Shown piece by piece: positions 1-11,949 of a stretch of 25,464 nucleotides of DNA. The stretch is from positions 1 to 25,464 of the forward strand of contig CAZGKE010000038.1 in the NCBI GenBank assembly GCA_964526035.1. Reading direction: 5' to 3'. The translations under genes were made by a program, and so were the position numbers. How positions within the stretch are numbered: the stretch's first letter is position 1; each line of letters starts with the position of its first letter. The notes under the pieces were generated by a model. That model ran no database searches. It saw only the letters and a program-made list of their open reading frames with translations, and had not been told where the DNA came from. Source of the DNA: DAOMOD01 sp964526035 (GTDB taxonomy: Bacteria; Pseudomonadota; Gammaproteobacteria; Xanthomonadales; BPKI01).

Positions 1-1544
1 CGCCCGTTCACCGCCACGTCGCACTCGTAACCCAGGTGGCGGAGGCTCTCGATGAGGATGAGGCGGTTCACCTCGTTGTCTTCCGCGATGAGGATCCGGG
101 GAAGCTGACCCGCATCGGCCCGTTCCACCCTCCCGGCCTGCACCACCACCACCGCGCCGGGTCCGGGTGCGGGTGCGGGTCCGTCGATGACGTCCAGCAG
201 TTCCCGCAGGCCCACAGGCTTCATCAGCAGGCCGTCCACCTGGTCCTGCAGCTGGCGGACGGCCGCGTCTGATAGCTGGTGCGCCGTTGCCATCAAGCCG
301 ACGGCGGCCAGGTTGCCAGCCCGTGCAGCCGCGAGCAGGGCGTATTGCCGCCGGTCACTCACGCCGGGATCCCAGTCCCAGATGAGCGCCCGCCGGAACT
401 TGCCCGCGTGGCACGCGCCGGTCAGCAAAGCCTCCGCCTCCTCCGGCGTGGCAACATGGCGCACCTCCGCGCCAGCCGCCCGCAGGTTGCGGCTCAGCGA
501 TTGCGCCGCCAGGTCGTTGATGCTGAGGAGAATGACCTCGCAAGGCAGTGCCCCGGCACCGAGGGCCCCTGCCGCTCCGGCCGCCTCGACGAGGACGCAC
601 AGGCCGAACACCGAGCCCGTCCCCGCGACACTGCGCACCGTAATCAGCCCGCCCATCATCGCGGCGAGGCGCTGGCTCACGGCCAGCCCGAGGCCGGTGC
701 CGCCGTACTTGCGGGTCGTGGATGCGTCCACCTGGCTGAACGGCTGGAAGAGCCTGGCGAGTCCCTCGTCCGGAATGCCGATGCCCGAGTCCTCCACGTC
801 GATGCGCAGTTCCAGGCGGCCGTCGGGCATCGCCCGTGGCTCGTGGATGGTCACGCGGACGTGTCCGGCGGCGGTGAATTTCAGGGCGTTCGACAGCAGG
901 TTGAAGACGATCTGGCGGAGGCGGCCGGGATCGCCGCGAACCCGCCGGAACGCCGCCGGTGGCGTATCGACGATGAGCTCGAGATTCTTCTCGCTGGCGA
1001 CGGGGGCGAAGTTGCGCACCCACTCGGTCACGGCATCCGCCAGCAGGAACTCGCTGCTGTCGAGGGTCATCTGGCCCGCCTCGATGCGCGAGAAATCAAG
1101 GATTTCGGTGACCTGGGCAAGGAGCGCCTCCACCGACGACCGGGCCGTGCCGAGATAGCTGCGCTGGGTCGGATCGAGGCCGGTCCTGCCGAGGAGCTCG
1201 AGCATGCCGGTGACGCCATTGATAGGCGTACGGATCTCGTGGCTCATGACGGCGAGGAAGCGGCTCTTGGCTTCGTTGGCGGCATCGGCCGCCCGAAGCG
1301 CGACCCGCAGGCGATCGCGCTCCTCGGCCAAAGCACTGGCCGACGCCGCCCGCAGTTCATCATTGAGCCCGCGCATTTCGGCCGACGAAATGTCGAGGGA
1401 CCTCTCCAGCAGGTAGCGGTCCTGGTCATGCTGCACATAGACCTGGCTGATGCGGACCAGCAGCTCCGCCCACTGCTCCGGTGTGGGTGGTACCGCGGCT
1501 CCGGCACCGAGCCGGTGCAGCTGCTTTTCCAGGACCCTGTGCAT
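1..1544 (-). CDS. Cytoplasmic hybrid histidine kinase, FIST-associated (partial, 3' end beyond window)
   Basis: Open from an ATG at 1544 to the window edge (514 codons), so the C-terminus is missing. I see no membrane segment. The first ~90 residues are helical and include the stretch RYLLERSLDISSAEM, which I associate with kinases encoded beside FIST genes. HisKA follows with the H-box MSHEIRTPINGV (phosphoacceptor about H102), then HATPase_c with an N-box (NLLSNALKF) and G-boxes (DSGIGIP, GGTGLGLAVS). A first receiver-like domain has lost the N-terminal acidic pair (LLSINDL) and is probably a pseudo-receiver. A second receiver starts ILIAEDNEVNR and is cut off. The start lies 7 nt after the FIST gene's stop. 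By analogy with NosP-NahK and VpsV-VpsS, the FIST protein may be its sensory partner; that is inference. Confidence 0.9.
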   Translation of the reverse strand, partial: MHRVLEKQLHRLGAGAAVPPTPEQWAELLVRISQVYVQHDQDRYLLERSLDISSAEMRGLNDELRAASASALAEERDRLRVALRAADAANEAKSRFLAVMSHEIRTPINGVTGMLELLGRTGLDPTQRSYLGTARSSVEALLAQVTEILDFSRIEAGQMTLDSSEFLLADAVTEWVRNFAPVASEKNLELIVDTPPAAFRRVRGDPGRLRQIVFNLLSNALKFTAAGHVRVTIHEPRAMPDGRLELRIDVEDSGIGIPDEGLARLFQPFSQVDASTTRKYGGTGLGLAVSQRLAAMMGGLITVRSVAGTGSVFGLCVLVEAAGAAGALGAGALPCEVILLSINDLAAQSLSRNLRAAGAEVRHVATPEEAEALLTGACHAGKFRRALIWDWDPGVSDRRQYALLAAARAGNLAAVGLMATAHQLSDAAVRQLQDQVDGLLMKPVGLRELLDVIDGPAPAPGPGAVVVVQAGRVERADAGQLPRILIAEDNEVNRLILIESLRHLGYECDVAVNG

Positions 1545-1551
1545 GGCGGCC

Positions 1552-2697
1552 TCAGGCTTCCCGGATGGTGGTCAGCGTCATGGTCTGGTTGTGCAGGTCG
1601 CAGCGGCCGCTGGCCCCGGGGGACAGCTCGCCATAGGAGTAGAAGCCGACCTGGCTGGTGCCGGCTGGCAGCAGGTCCAGCGCGGATTCCAGTTCGTCAT
1701 CCGCGCGCTCGCCCAGCACGAGGCGCCGGCCCACGCAGCTGATGGCAACGCAGAGCGTTGGCCCGGCTGATTCCGGCCCCGCACTGGACCGGGTCATCAG
1801 GGCGGCACCGGCCGCGCCGTCGACCAGCCGGTCGAGGTTGGCCTTCATGAGCCGGACGATCGAGCCCTCGGGCACGTTGCCGGCGAAGGTGAGGGACTGG
1901 GCCGCCTCGTCCACCGCAAGGAGTGTGCGCACCACGGGATCATCATCGTTGCTGTCCCGGCGCAGGGCCAGGGGAAACAGCAGCCCGGTGCCCGGCAGGC
2001 CACTGGCAAGTTCCCCGAGATAGGTCTTGTACAGCGCCAGCGCCGGCTTGCCGTCCAGCTCGAACAGCACGTTGGCCGTGGACCGGGTGACGACACGCTC
2101 GGGCCCGAAGATGTCCCAGCCGCCCTTCGAGCCGTGTCCGACCTGCACGCGGGAGCCATAGAAGCCCACGGCGGTGACCATGCCGGAGACCGGCTTGCCC
2201 TGGTGGAGCACCCAGGTGCGCTGGAAGCGGTCGCCGTCGCCGGCGAGGCCGCCGGTGATCACCACTCCCTGCGGCAGGGCTTCGACGAGGCCCGCAATCA
2301 GTTCGCTGCCATTCACCAGCAGGCCATCGGACAGGACCAGCACTGCGGCCAGTTCGTCGCCCCGAAGCGCGGCGCCGAGCTGGCTGCCGGCCTGCCGCGA
2401 TTCTTCCATGCTGCGCACCGGGACCGCTGCCTCCCGGAGACGCGTCGAGTTGAACCGGACGATGGCCACCGACAGGCTGTCATCGGCCACTTCAGCGCCG
2501 TGGATTTCCCCCGCTGACGAGCAGCCCAGGATGGCGCTGCGTGGAAACGCCGCACCGAGTGCCGCCAGGGGCGCCGGATCATCCAGCGCGCTGGTGCTGC
2601 CGAAGGCCAGCACGAGCGTCGCCGGGCCGTCCAGGGCCGGAAAAGCTGCCGGCTGCCAGTCAGCACCCTGGCGCAGATTCATGGTCATGAGTTCCAT
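1552..2697 (-). CDS. FIST-domain sensory protein (FIST + FIST_C)
   Basis: A 381-residue cytoplasmic protein without signal peptide or membrane helix, with the FIST N-terminal and FIST_C layout (ILGCSSAGEI near the N-terminus, VVITGGLAGDGDRF mid-protein, GFYSYGELSPG near the end). I chose the ATG at 2697, not an upstream in-frame start at 2751, because GGAGAGG sits 5 nt before it and this leaves 22 nt after the upstream kinase instead of an overlap. FIST domains bind small ligands; some members, the NosP group, bind haem and nitric oxide and control a partner kinase. The next gene, 7 nt away, is a kinase with no other recognisable input domain, which fits that pairing. The ligand cannot be read from the sequence. 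Confidence 0.9.
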   Translation of the reverse strand: MELMTMNLRQGADWQPAAFPALDGPATLVLAFGSTSALDDPAPLAALGAAFPRSAILGCSSAGEIHGAEVADDSLSVAIVRFNSTRLREAAVPVRSMEESRQAGSQLGAALRGDELAAVLVLSDGLLVNGSELIAGLVEALPQGVVITGGLAGDGDRFQRTWVLHQGKPVSGMVTAVGFYGSRVQVGHGSKGGWDIFGPERVVTRSTANVLFELDGKPALALYKTYLGELASGLPGTGLLFPLALRRDSNDDDPVVRTLLAVDEAAQSLTFAGNVPEGSIVRLMKANLDRLVDGAAGAALMTRSSAGPESAGPTLCVAISCVGRRLVLGERADDELESALDLLPAGTSQVGFYSYGELSPGASGRCDLHNQTMTLTTIREA

Positions 2698-2702
2698 CGT
2701 TA

Positions 2703-2709
2703 CCTCTCC
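2703..2709 (-). promoter_or_regulatory. Ribosome binding site deciding the FIST start
   Basis: GGAGAGG on the minus strand, 5 nt before the ATG at 2697. It makes that start more likely than the in-frame start 18 codons upstream, which would lie inside the end of the preceding kinase gene. Confidence 0.6.
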
Positions 2710-2719
2710 ACTGGCAGCG

Positions 2720-5854
<3,135 letters not shown>

Positions 5855-5856
5855 GG

Positions 5857-5910
5857 TCAGTCCCCCGGCAGGATCGTGAGCGACGGGCGCTGCGTCAGTC
5901 GCGGGTTCAT
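5857..5910 (-). other. 17-codon mini-ORF bridging binding-protein and kinase genes
   Basis: An ATG at 5910 overlaps the stop of the upstream binding-protein gene by 4 bp (ATGA), reads 17 codons (MNPRLTQRPSLTILPGD) and ends in TGA 2 nt before the GTG start of the kinase. It may only keep ribosomes moving across the junction for coupling, or may be chance. Nothing suggests a function for the peptide itself. Confidence 0.3.
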
Positions 5911-7001
5911 GGCTTCCTCGTGATCCTGGCCAGGATCTGGTTGCGAAGGGCGACGATGGCCGGGGCGCCAGCGGTATTGATTTCCGATCTGTCGAAGGCA
6001 GGACCGGATGGATAAATGACGGGATCCTTGCCCATCGCCACGGGCAGCAGGGCGCGGGCAGACAGGTTCGGCGTGGCCGCCTGGGAGAACTCCGCCACGC
6101 GGACCGCTACGGCCGGATCACTGAGGAACTCCAGGAACGCAAATGCCAGGTCCTTCTGCTTCGAGGCGGACAGGACTGCCATGTAATCTACCCACAGCAG
6201 GCCACCCTCCTCCGGCAGGACGAAATGGATATTCGGGTTGAGATCCCGCAGCCACATCGCGTCACTGCTGTAGGCCATCGCCACCCAGGCCTTGTCCGTG
6301 AGCAGGGCGGAGTCTGACCCTAGACCCACTATTCCGTAGTCGGCCACACACGGCCGCTGCGCCTTGAGCAGCTGTTCCACCGGCGGGTAGGCGCCGGGGT
6401 CGGTGGCGTTCGCCGACTGGCCGGTCGCCTTGAGGCCGATGCCAACGAGTTCCCGGGGGTCGTCGAAGACCATCACCTTGCCGCACAGGCCGGCGGCCGG
6501 CTTGAACAGGTCCAGCCAGGAGGTCGGCGCCGTCTTCACCAGGTCGGCCCGGTAGGCGATGCCCGTGGTTCCCCAGGCGAAGGGCACCGCGTGGGTGGCA
6601 GAGCCGTCCGCCGCCCGCCGCCAGCGGGGATCGTAGTGCCGCAGGCCCGGCACCCGGGCAGTGTCGATGGGCGCGATCCAGCCCCGGTCCCGGTACAGCG
6701 GCAGCTGGGCCTGATCCACGATGATGAGATCGAAGCCGGCGGCGCCGCTGTCGGCCAGCCGGCGGTCGCGCTCCGCGTCTGACGCGAAGTAGGTCTCCTC
6801 GACCCGGACGCCGTATTTCTCCCCGAACTCGGCGGCCAGTTCCGGGTCCAGGTAATCCTCCCAGTTGAGGATGCGCAGGACCGGCTGTTCAGCCCCCATT
6901 AGCGGCGGGGGCAACCCGCTGCTTAGCAGGAGTAGCATCAGGGCCAGAATCCGCGCTGGACGGTGCATGTTCATTGGCGTCTTGCCTTTCATGGTGGTCA
7001 T
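5907..7001 (-). CDS. PotD/PotF-like periplasmic polyamine-type binding protein, orphan (no transporter)
   Basis: A 364-residue extracellular solute-binding protein of the spermidine/putrescine class. The basic start and hydrophobic stretch (about 14-36) are a signal peptide, with likely cleavage near LMGA-EQP; I see no lipobox. The mature protein starts LRILNWEDYLDP, like PotD's NWxDYI(D/A)P, and WVDYMAV matches the family segment holding ligand-contacting Trp and Asp. The start at 7001 overlaps the GGDEF-EAL stop by 4 bp (ATGA); MNMHRP at about 6971, with AAAGG upstream, is an alternative. No permease or ATPase gene is adjacent, and both neighbours are signalling genes. This recalls Vibrio cholerae NspS, a PotD-like sensor that signals to the GGDEF-EAL protein MbaA. 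The ligand is inferred. Confidence 0.88.
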   Translation of the reverse strand: MTTMKGKTPMNMHRPARILALMLLLLSSGLPPPLMGAEQPVLRILNWEDYLDPELAAEFGEKYGVRVEETYFASDAERDRRLADSGAAGFDLIIVDQAQLPLYRDRGWIAPIDTARVPGLRHYDPRWRRAADGSATHAVPFAWGTTGIAYRADLVKTAPTSWLDLFKPAAGLCGKVMVFDDPRELVGIGLKATGQSANATDPGAYPPVEQLLKAQRPCVADYGIVGLGSDSALLTDKAWVAMAYSSDAMWLRDLNPNIHFVLPEEGGLLWVDYMAVLSASKQKDLAFAFLEFLSDPAVAVRVAEFSQAATPNLSARALLPVAMGKDPVIYPSGPAFDRSEINTAGAPAIVALRNQILARITRKP

Positions 7002-9127
7002 AGCTCTGCCGCGATCTGGTCGATGGTCAGGCGCCGGCCACTGCGCACCAGCTCTTCCAGCTCCGCCGCGGGCAGCGGCTTGCTGAACAGGAAGCCCTGG
7101 ATCTGGTCGCAGCCCTGCTGGCGCAGGAACCGGAGCTGCTCCACGAGCTCGACGCCCTCGGCCACGGTGGTCAGCTGCAGCTCCCGGGCCATCGCGATGA
7201 TGGCGGCGCAGATGGCGGCGTCGTCGCTGCTGACCTGCAGGTCCTTCACGAAGGACCGGTCGATCTTCAGCGTGTCCAGCGGGAACTGGTTCAGGTAGCC
7301 GAGCGACGAATAGCCCGTGCCGAAATCATCGATCGAGATCTTGATCCCGGCGTTGCGCAGCCGTCGCAGCGCGTCGGTGACCTCCTCGATGTTCCGCATC
7401 AGCAGGCTCTCCGTGATCTCGAGCTCGAGGCGCTGCGGATTCACGCCGTGCGCCCGGACCGTCCCGAGGACGGACTCGATGAAATCATCGCGGGAGAACT
7501 GGATGGTGGAGATATTCACGGCCACGCAGAGGTGCCCGAGGCCACGGCTGCCCCAGTCCCGGATCTGCCGGCAGGCCTCGCCGATGGCCCAGTCACCGAG
7601 GGGTAGCATCATGCCGGTCTCCTCGGCAAGCGGGATGAACGTTCCCGGGGATATCCAGCCACGTTCGGCATGGTGCCAGCGCAGGAGTGCCTCGACCCCC
7701 AGGATCTCACCCGTCACCGCGTCCACCTTCGGCTGGTAGTGCAGGGCGAACTCCCGCATCTCAATGGCCCGGCGCAGGTCGTTTTCCAGGTCCAGCCGCT
7801 CAACCGAGCGACCGCTCACAGCATTGCTGAAGAAGGTGTGCCGGTTGCGGCCCTGGTCCTTGGCCTCGTACATGGCCATGTCCGCCTTCACCAGCAGATC
7901 CTCGATGTCGGTACCATCGTCCGGGTAGACGGAGATGCCGATACTCGGCGTGATGACGAACTGATGGCCTTCGGAACTGAAGGGCTCGGCCAGTGCGTGC
8001 CGCACCCGGGTCGCCACGGCAGCTGCCTGACCGGGGTCGTCGATGTCTGTCAGCAGGATGACAAACTCATCACCGCCGAGGCGCGCCACGCGGACCTGGG
8101 ACGACGGGTCAGCCCGTTGTGTTCGGGCCACGAAGTCCTCGGGACGCACACAGGTTTCCAGGCGCCGCGCCACGGACTGCAGCAGGGCGTCGCCGACGGC
8201 GTGCCCGAGGGTGTCGTTGATCCGCTTGAAGCGGTCCAGGTCGACGAACAGGACGGCGACCCGGCTGGCCTTGCGCTCACTGGCACGGATCGCCCGCCGC
8301 AGCTCGCGCACGAACAGCTGGCGGTTGGCGAGCCCGGTCAGCGTGTCGTAGTAGGCAAGGTACTGGATGCGGGCCTCGGTGCGCCGACGCTCCGTGATAT
8401 CGCGAACGACGAACAGGTAGCTCGAGTCTGGCTGCACACTGACGCGGGTCTCGTAGACCTTCTGTGCCGCGCCAGCACCCAGCTCGAATTCGTAGCTCTG
8501 CTGCCCGCCGGCGCCCAGCGCGGCCTGCATCGCCTCGCGGGCCTTGCGGGCAGTGTCCGCGGACAGCGATTCCTCCAGCGTTGTCCCCACGAACTTCCCG
8601 CCGCCGGAGTGTGCGTTGCCGCTCAGGTGCTCCAGCACGCGACCCTCGGCGGACAGCCGGAAGATCCAGTCGGGAAATGCCTGCAGGAGTGCCCGCGTGC
8701 GTTCCTCGCTCTGGCGCAGGGCCCCGGTGGTCTGGTGGGCCCGGATCACGAAGCTGACCCGGTGCGGCAGGACGGGCCAGGCGATGGGTTTGACCATGAA
8801 ATCCGTGGCGCCGGCCGCGTAGGCTCTGGCGATCGATTCGTTATCATCACGGCCGGTGACCATGATGATGGGCAGGTGTGCGCCGGCGGGATGCCGACGA
8901 ATCGCCGCACAGAGGTCGAAACCATTGGCGCCCGGCATCTCGACGTCAAGCAGCACGACGTCGGGAGTCTTGCGGTCGAAGGCCGGCAGCACGGCCGATC
9001 CCTCACTGACCACGGTGACATCGAAGCCCGCCTGCTGCAGCGTCTCGTTGGCCAGGATACCCACCATCGGGTCGTCGTCCGCGACGAGGACGCAGGGTTT
9101 GGGGACTGGCACGGTACTGGTGTTCAA
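6998..9127 (-). CDS. Response regulator with REC-PAS-GGDEF-EAL (cyclic-di-GMP synthase/phosphodiesterase)
   Basis: A 709-residue soluble protein. The receiver (about 12-128) has an acidic cluster (ADDD), phosphoacceptor D61 in LLDVEMPG and K113. A PAS-like region covers about 142-245, ending DITERRRTEARI. The GGDEF domain (about 255-430) has an intact GGDEF at 351-355. The EAL domain (about 450-695) has EALLRW at 479, the Asn in VAVNIS, DDFGTGYSS and EGVE, so both activities are plausible. A 14-residue insert separates the RPED tetrapeptide (328-331, position of the inhibitory RxxD site) from GGDEF. The TTG start at 9127 overlaps the upstream kinase stop by 4 bp, with GGAAAGGA just upstream. 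It is the only obvious output protein in the operon and a natural target of the two Hpt kinases. Confidence 0.95.
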   Translation of the reverse strand: MNTSTVPVPKPCVLVADDDPMVGILANETLQQAGFDVTVVSEGSAVLPAFDRKTPDVVLLDVEMPGANGFDLCAAIRRHPAGAHLPIIMVTGRDDNESIARAYAAGATDFMVKPIAWPVLPHRVSFVIRAHQTTGALRQSEERTRALLQAFPDWIFRLSAEGRVLEHLSGNAHSGGGKFVGTTLEESLSADTARKAREAMQAALGAGGQQSYEFELGAGAAQKVYETRVSVQPDSSYLFVVRDITERRRTEARIQYLAYYDTLTGLANRQLFVRELRRAIRASERKASRVAVLFVDLDRFKRINDTLGHAVGDALLQSVARRLETCVRPEDFVARTQRADPSSQVRVARLGGDEFVILLTDIDDPGQAAAVATRVRHALAEPFSSEGHQFVITPSIGISVYPDDGTDIEDLLVKADMAMYEAKDQGRNRHTFFSNAVSGRSVERLDLENDLRRAIEMREFALHYQPKVDAVTGEILGVEALLRWHHAERGWISPGTFIPLAEETGMMLPLGDWAIGEACRQIRDWGSRGLGHLCVAVNISTIQFSRDDFIESVLGTVRAHGVNPQRLELEITESLLMRNIEEVTDALRRLRNAGIKISIDDFGTGYSSLGYLNQFPLDTLKIDRSFVKDLQVSSDDAAICAAIIAMARELQLTTVAEGVELVEQLRFLRQQGCDQIQGFLFSKPLPAAELEELVRSGRRLTIDQIAAEL

Positions 9128-11949
9128 GCAGCGGTCCTTTCCTGAGCAGCGTCCAGAGCCTCGGCGGCTCGCGCGAATTCGTGCAGCAGTGCCTCGCGAA
9201 GGCCGCGGGTCTCGCGCAGGTCACCACGCTGGCCCGCCGCTTCGAGGCTGCGGCTGATATCGCCCACCGCGGTGGCACCGATGTTCGCGCTGCTGGACTT
9301 CAGGGCATGCGCGGCTGCACGGACGGCCGCCGCGTCGCCGGCCGCCAGCGCGACGCAGAGCCGGTCCACCAGTTCGCGGCCACTGGCGAGGTACGCCGCG
9401 ATGATCCTGTTCAGCAGGCTCGGTGCGCCCGGCTGCTGCAGTCGCCGGATCGCATCCAGGGCAGCGGGATCCAGTGGCGTAGCAGCAGCCCTGGCTCCTG
9501 TGGCCTCGCCGGCACGCGCCAGCCGTGTCTCCGCGACCGGGCTGGCGCTGGCGGGCGTGACCAGCTTGTCCAGCGCACCACGCAGCTGCTCGAGGCTGAA
9601 GGGCTTCGCGAGATAGGCGTCCATGCCGGCCGCGAGGCACTTCTCCTCGTCACCCTGCAACGCATTGGCAGTCAGCGCCAGAATCGGCGTGTGTCCGGCC
9701 TGCGTGCGGCCTTCCCACTCGCGGAAGCTGCGCGTCGCGGCGTAGCCGTCGAGCTCCGGCATGTGGCAATCCATGAGCACGGCGGCGAACCTCTGGCGCC
9801 GGAGTGCCTCGAGGGCGGCGTGCCCGTTCCAGGCACCGACCACGGTGGCACCGAGGCTCGTCAGCATGCCCCGTGCGACCTCCTGGTTGACCGGGTTGTC
9901 CTCCACCAGGAGCACCGTCTGGCCGGCGACGGCGCAGTCGCGGACCGACGGCAGTAGCGCCGCCAGCGTGGACGTCTGATCCGCGCGCCTGCCCGCCAGG
10001 ACCTTCATCAAGGCTGCCCTGAGACGCGCCTGGCGCACCGGCTTGGCCAGCCAGGCGGTGACGCCCGCCCTGCGCCAGTCGTCGGCGCCCGTCGGGGCCA
10101 GCATGGAACTCAGCATGACGATCGCGACGTCCTGCAGGCCGGGCCGGGCCCGCGCGGCGCGCGCCACCGCGAGCCCGTCCATGCCGGGCATTTTCATGTC
10201 GAGCAGGAGTACATCCACGGGGTCCTCAGCCTGCCTGGCGAGGATGTCCAGGGCCTGCGCCCCGGAACTGGCCACGCCGACCTCCATGCCCCAGCTGCCA
10301 AGCTGGGCCGCCAGGATTTCCCGGTTGGTGGCGTTGTCGTCCGCCACGAGGATTCGCGCGTGGGCGAGCTGGGAGGGCTGCAATGCCTCGTCGCTGAATG
10401 GCGCGCGAGGCAGCCGGAGCGTGAAGTAAAAGGTTGAGCCCGACCCGGGCTCGCTCTGCACGCCGAGCTCGCCACCCATGAGGCCGATGAGCTGGCGGCT
10501 GATGGCGAGCCCGAGGCCGGTGCCCCCGTAGCGGCGTGTCGTGGAACCATCCTCCTGGGAGAAGGACTCGAAGATGCGCTGCTGGTTCTCGGGCCGGATG
10601 CCGATGCCAGTGTCTTCCACCTCGAAACGCAGCTGGCTGGTACCGCCGGTGGACCCTGCTTCCCTCACCCGGATCACCACCTGGCCGCGCTCGGTGAACT
10701 TGAGTGCATTGCCCACCAGGTTGACCAGCACCTGACGCAGCCGCGCGGCATCGCCAACAACCTCCATGGACAGGTCGGCAGGCACATCACAGATCAGCTC
10801 GAGCTCCTTGCTGGTGGCCCGCTCGGCGAGCAGGTCGACAGCATCTTCAACGAGCTCGCGCACGTCGAAGGCCGCCACGTCCAGCTCCATCCGGCCGGCC
10901 TCGATCTTGGAGAAATCCAGCACGTCGTTGATGATCCCGAGCAGGGAATCGGCCGACTGGTGAATGGTCTGCGCGTAGCGGCGCTGGCGCTCGTCCAGCC
11001 CGGTCGCGCCAAGCAGTTCCGTCATGCCCAGCACGCCGTTCATGGGCGTCCGGATCTCGTGGCTCATGCGCGCCAGGAACTCGCTCTTGGCCCGGCTGGC
11101 GGCCTCGGCCCGCTCGGCAAGGGCCCGGGATTCAGCCGCGGCGGCCTCCAGATTCTGCGTCCGCTCCCGGACCTGGGCTTCGAGTCCGCCCTGGTACTCG
11201 CGCAACCGCCGGTCGCGCTGCTGGATCTCGCCCAGCATGATGTTGAAGCCATCGACCAGGCCGCCGATCTCGTCGTCGGTCTGCTTCACGCCCCGCAGGG
11301 AGAAGTCCTTGTGCTCCGTGATCCGGCACACGACATCCAGGAGTTGCGTGACCGGGGCCGAGATGACCCGCTCCAGCCGCGTTGACAGCACCCAGGCCAC
11401 CAGGCCGGCCAGCAGCAGTCCCAGTGCGATGGCCAGGCCGGACCGGCGCAGCTGCACATAGAGCTGGGTCAACTCTGCATCGAGCCGCACCGTGCCGATC
11501 CGCTCACCATCCAGGATGACCGGCGCCACCACGTGGGCGTGGGTGAGGCCATGGAAGTGCGCCCCGGACGTGCTGGCGCCGCGCTCCCCGGCCGCCCGGC
11601 CAGTCAGCGGCTCCCCGGCTTGTGGCGGCCGCCCCCCCGCAAACGACAGGTCGACCAGCACCTGCCCCGTGGCATCCTCGAGGGTCACTGACCGGATGCT
11701 CGGGTCCGCCTGCAGGGAGCTGAGCAGCTCTCCTGCCAGCTGCCGGTCACCGAAGGTCAGCGCCCCGGCGGTGTTCTTGGCGACGGCGCTGGTCAGCGTG
11801 ACGAGATGCCGGGACAGGCTGTCGCGCAGGCTGATGGCCTCGGCAGTTATATAGAGTCCCGAGGCGACGAGCAGGGCCACACCGGCCGCATAACCAATGC
11901 TGACCCGCAGCTTCGTGGCCAGCGGCAACGTGCTGAGCCAGCGCATCAT
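9124..11949 (-). CDS. Hybrid histidine kinase: CHASE8-like sensor-HAMP-HisKA-HATPase-REC-REC-Hpt
   Basis: A 941-residue membrane kinase. The first helix is about 17-37. The periplasmic domain (about 40-165) has the CHASE8 hallmark of YfiN-type proteins (AKNTAGALTFGD, then LSSLQADPSIRSVTL). The second helix is about 170-188, then HAMP and a coiled coil (about 240-288). HisKA has H297 in MSHEIRTPMNGV; HATPase_c has DTGIGI and GGTGLGLAIS. Receivers have D584 (LLLDMKMPG) and D727 (LMDCHMPE); Hpt has H881 (AAHALKSSS). The ATG at 11949 overlaps the yfiR-like stop by 4 bp. In P. aeruginosa, YfiR inhibits the CHASE8 cyclase YfiN in the periplasm; here the same pairing would govern a kinase, whose phosphate could reach the receiver of the GGDEF-EAL protein encoded next. 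Confidence 0.94.
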   Translation of the reverse strand: MMRWLSTLPLATKLRVSIGYAAGVALLVASGLYITAEAISLRDSLSRHLVTLTSAVAKNTAGALTFGDRQLAGELLSSLQADPSIRSVTLEDATGQVLVDLSFAGGRPPQAGEPLTGRAAGERGASTSGAHFHGLTHAHVVAPVILDGERIGTVRLDAELTQLYVQLRRSGLAIALGLLLAGLVAWVLSTRLERVISAPVTQLLDVVCRITEHKDFSLRGVKQTDDEIGGLVDGFNIMLGEIQQRDRRLREYQGGLEAQVRERTQNLEAAAAESRALAERAEAASRAKSEFLARMSHEIRTPMNGVLGMTELLGATGLDERQRRYAQTIHQSADSLLGIINDVLDFSKIEAGRMELDVAAFDVRELVEDAVDLLAERATSKELELICDVPADLSMEVVGDAARLRQVLVNLVGNALKFTERGQVVIRVREAGSTGGTSQLRFEVEDTGIGIRPENQQRIFESFSQEDGSTTRRYGGTGLGLAISRQLIGLMGGELGVQSEPGSGSTFYFTLRLPRAPFSDEALQPSQLAHARILVADDNATNREILAAQLGSWGMEVGVASSGAQALDILARQAEDPVDVLLLDMKMPGMDGLAVARAARARPGLQDVAIVMLSSMLAPTGADDWRRAGVTAWLAKPVRQARLRAALMKVLAGRRADQTSTLAALLPSVRDCAVAGQTVLLVEDNPVNQEVARGMLTSLGATVVGAWNGHAALEALRRQRFAAVLMDCHMPELDGYAATRSFREWEGRTQAGHTPILALTANALQGDEEKCLAAGMDAYLAKPFSLEQLRGALDKLVTPASASPVAETRLARAGEATGARAAATPLDPAALDAIRRLQQPGAPSLLNRIIAAYLASGRELVDRLCVALAAGDAAAVRAAAHALKSSSANIGATAVGDISRSLEAAGQRGDLRETRGLREALLHEFARAAEALDAAQERTAA

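Noticed and set aside
7670..9145. Plus-strand open frame of 491 codons antisense to the GGDEF-EAL gene
   Set aside because: Same cause; the minus strand holds GGDEF, EAL and receiver motifs, while this frame holds none.
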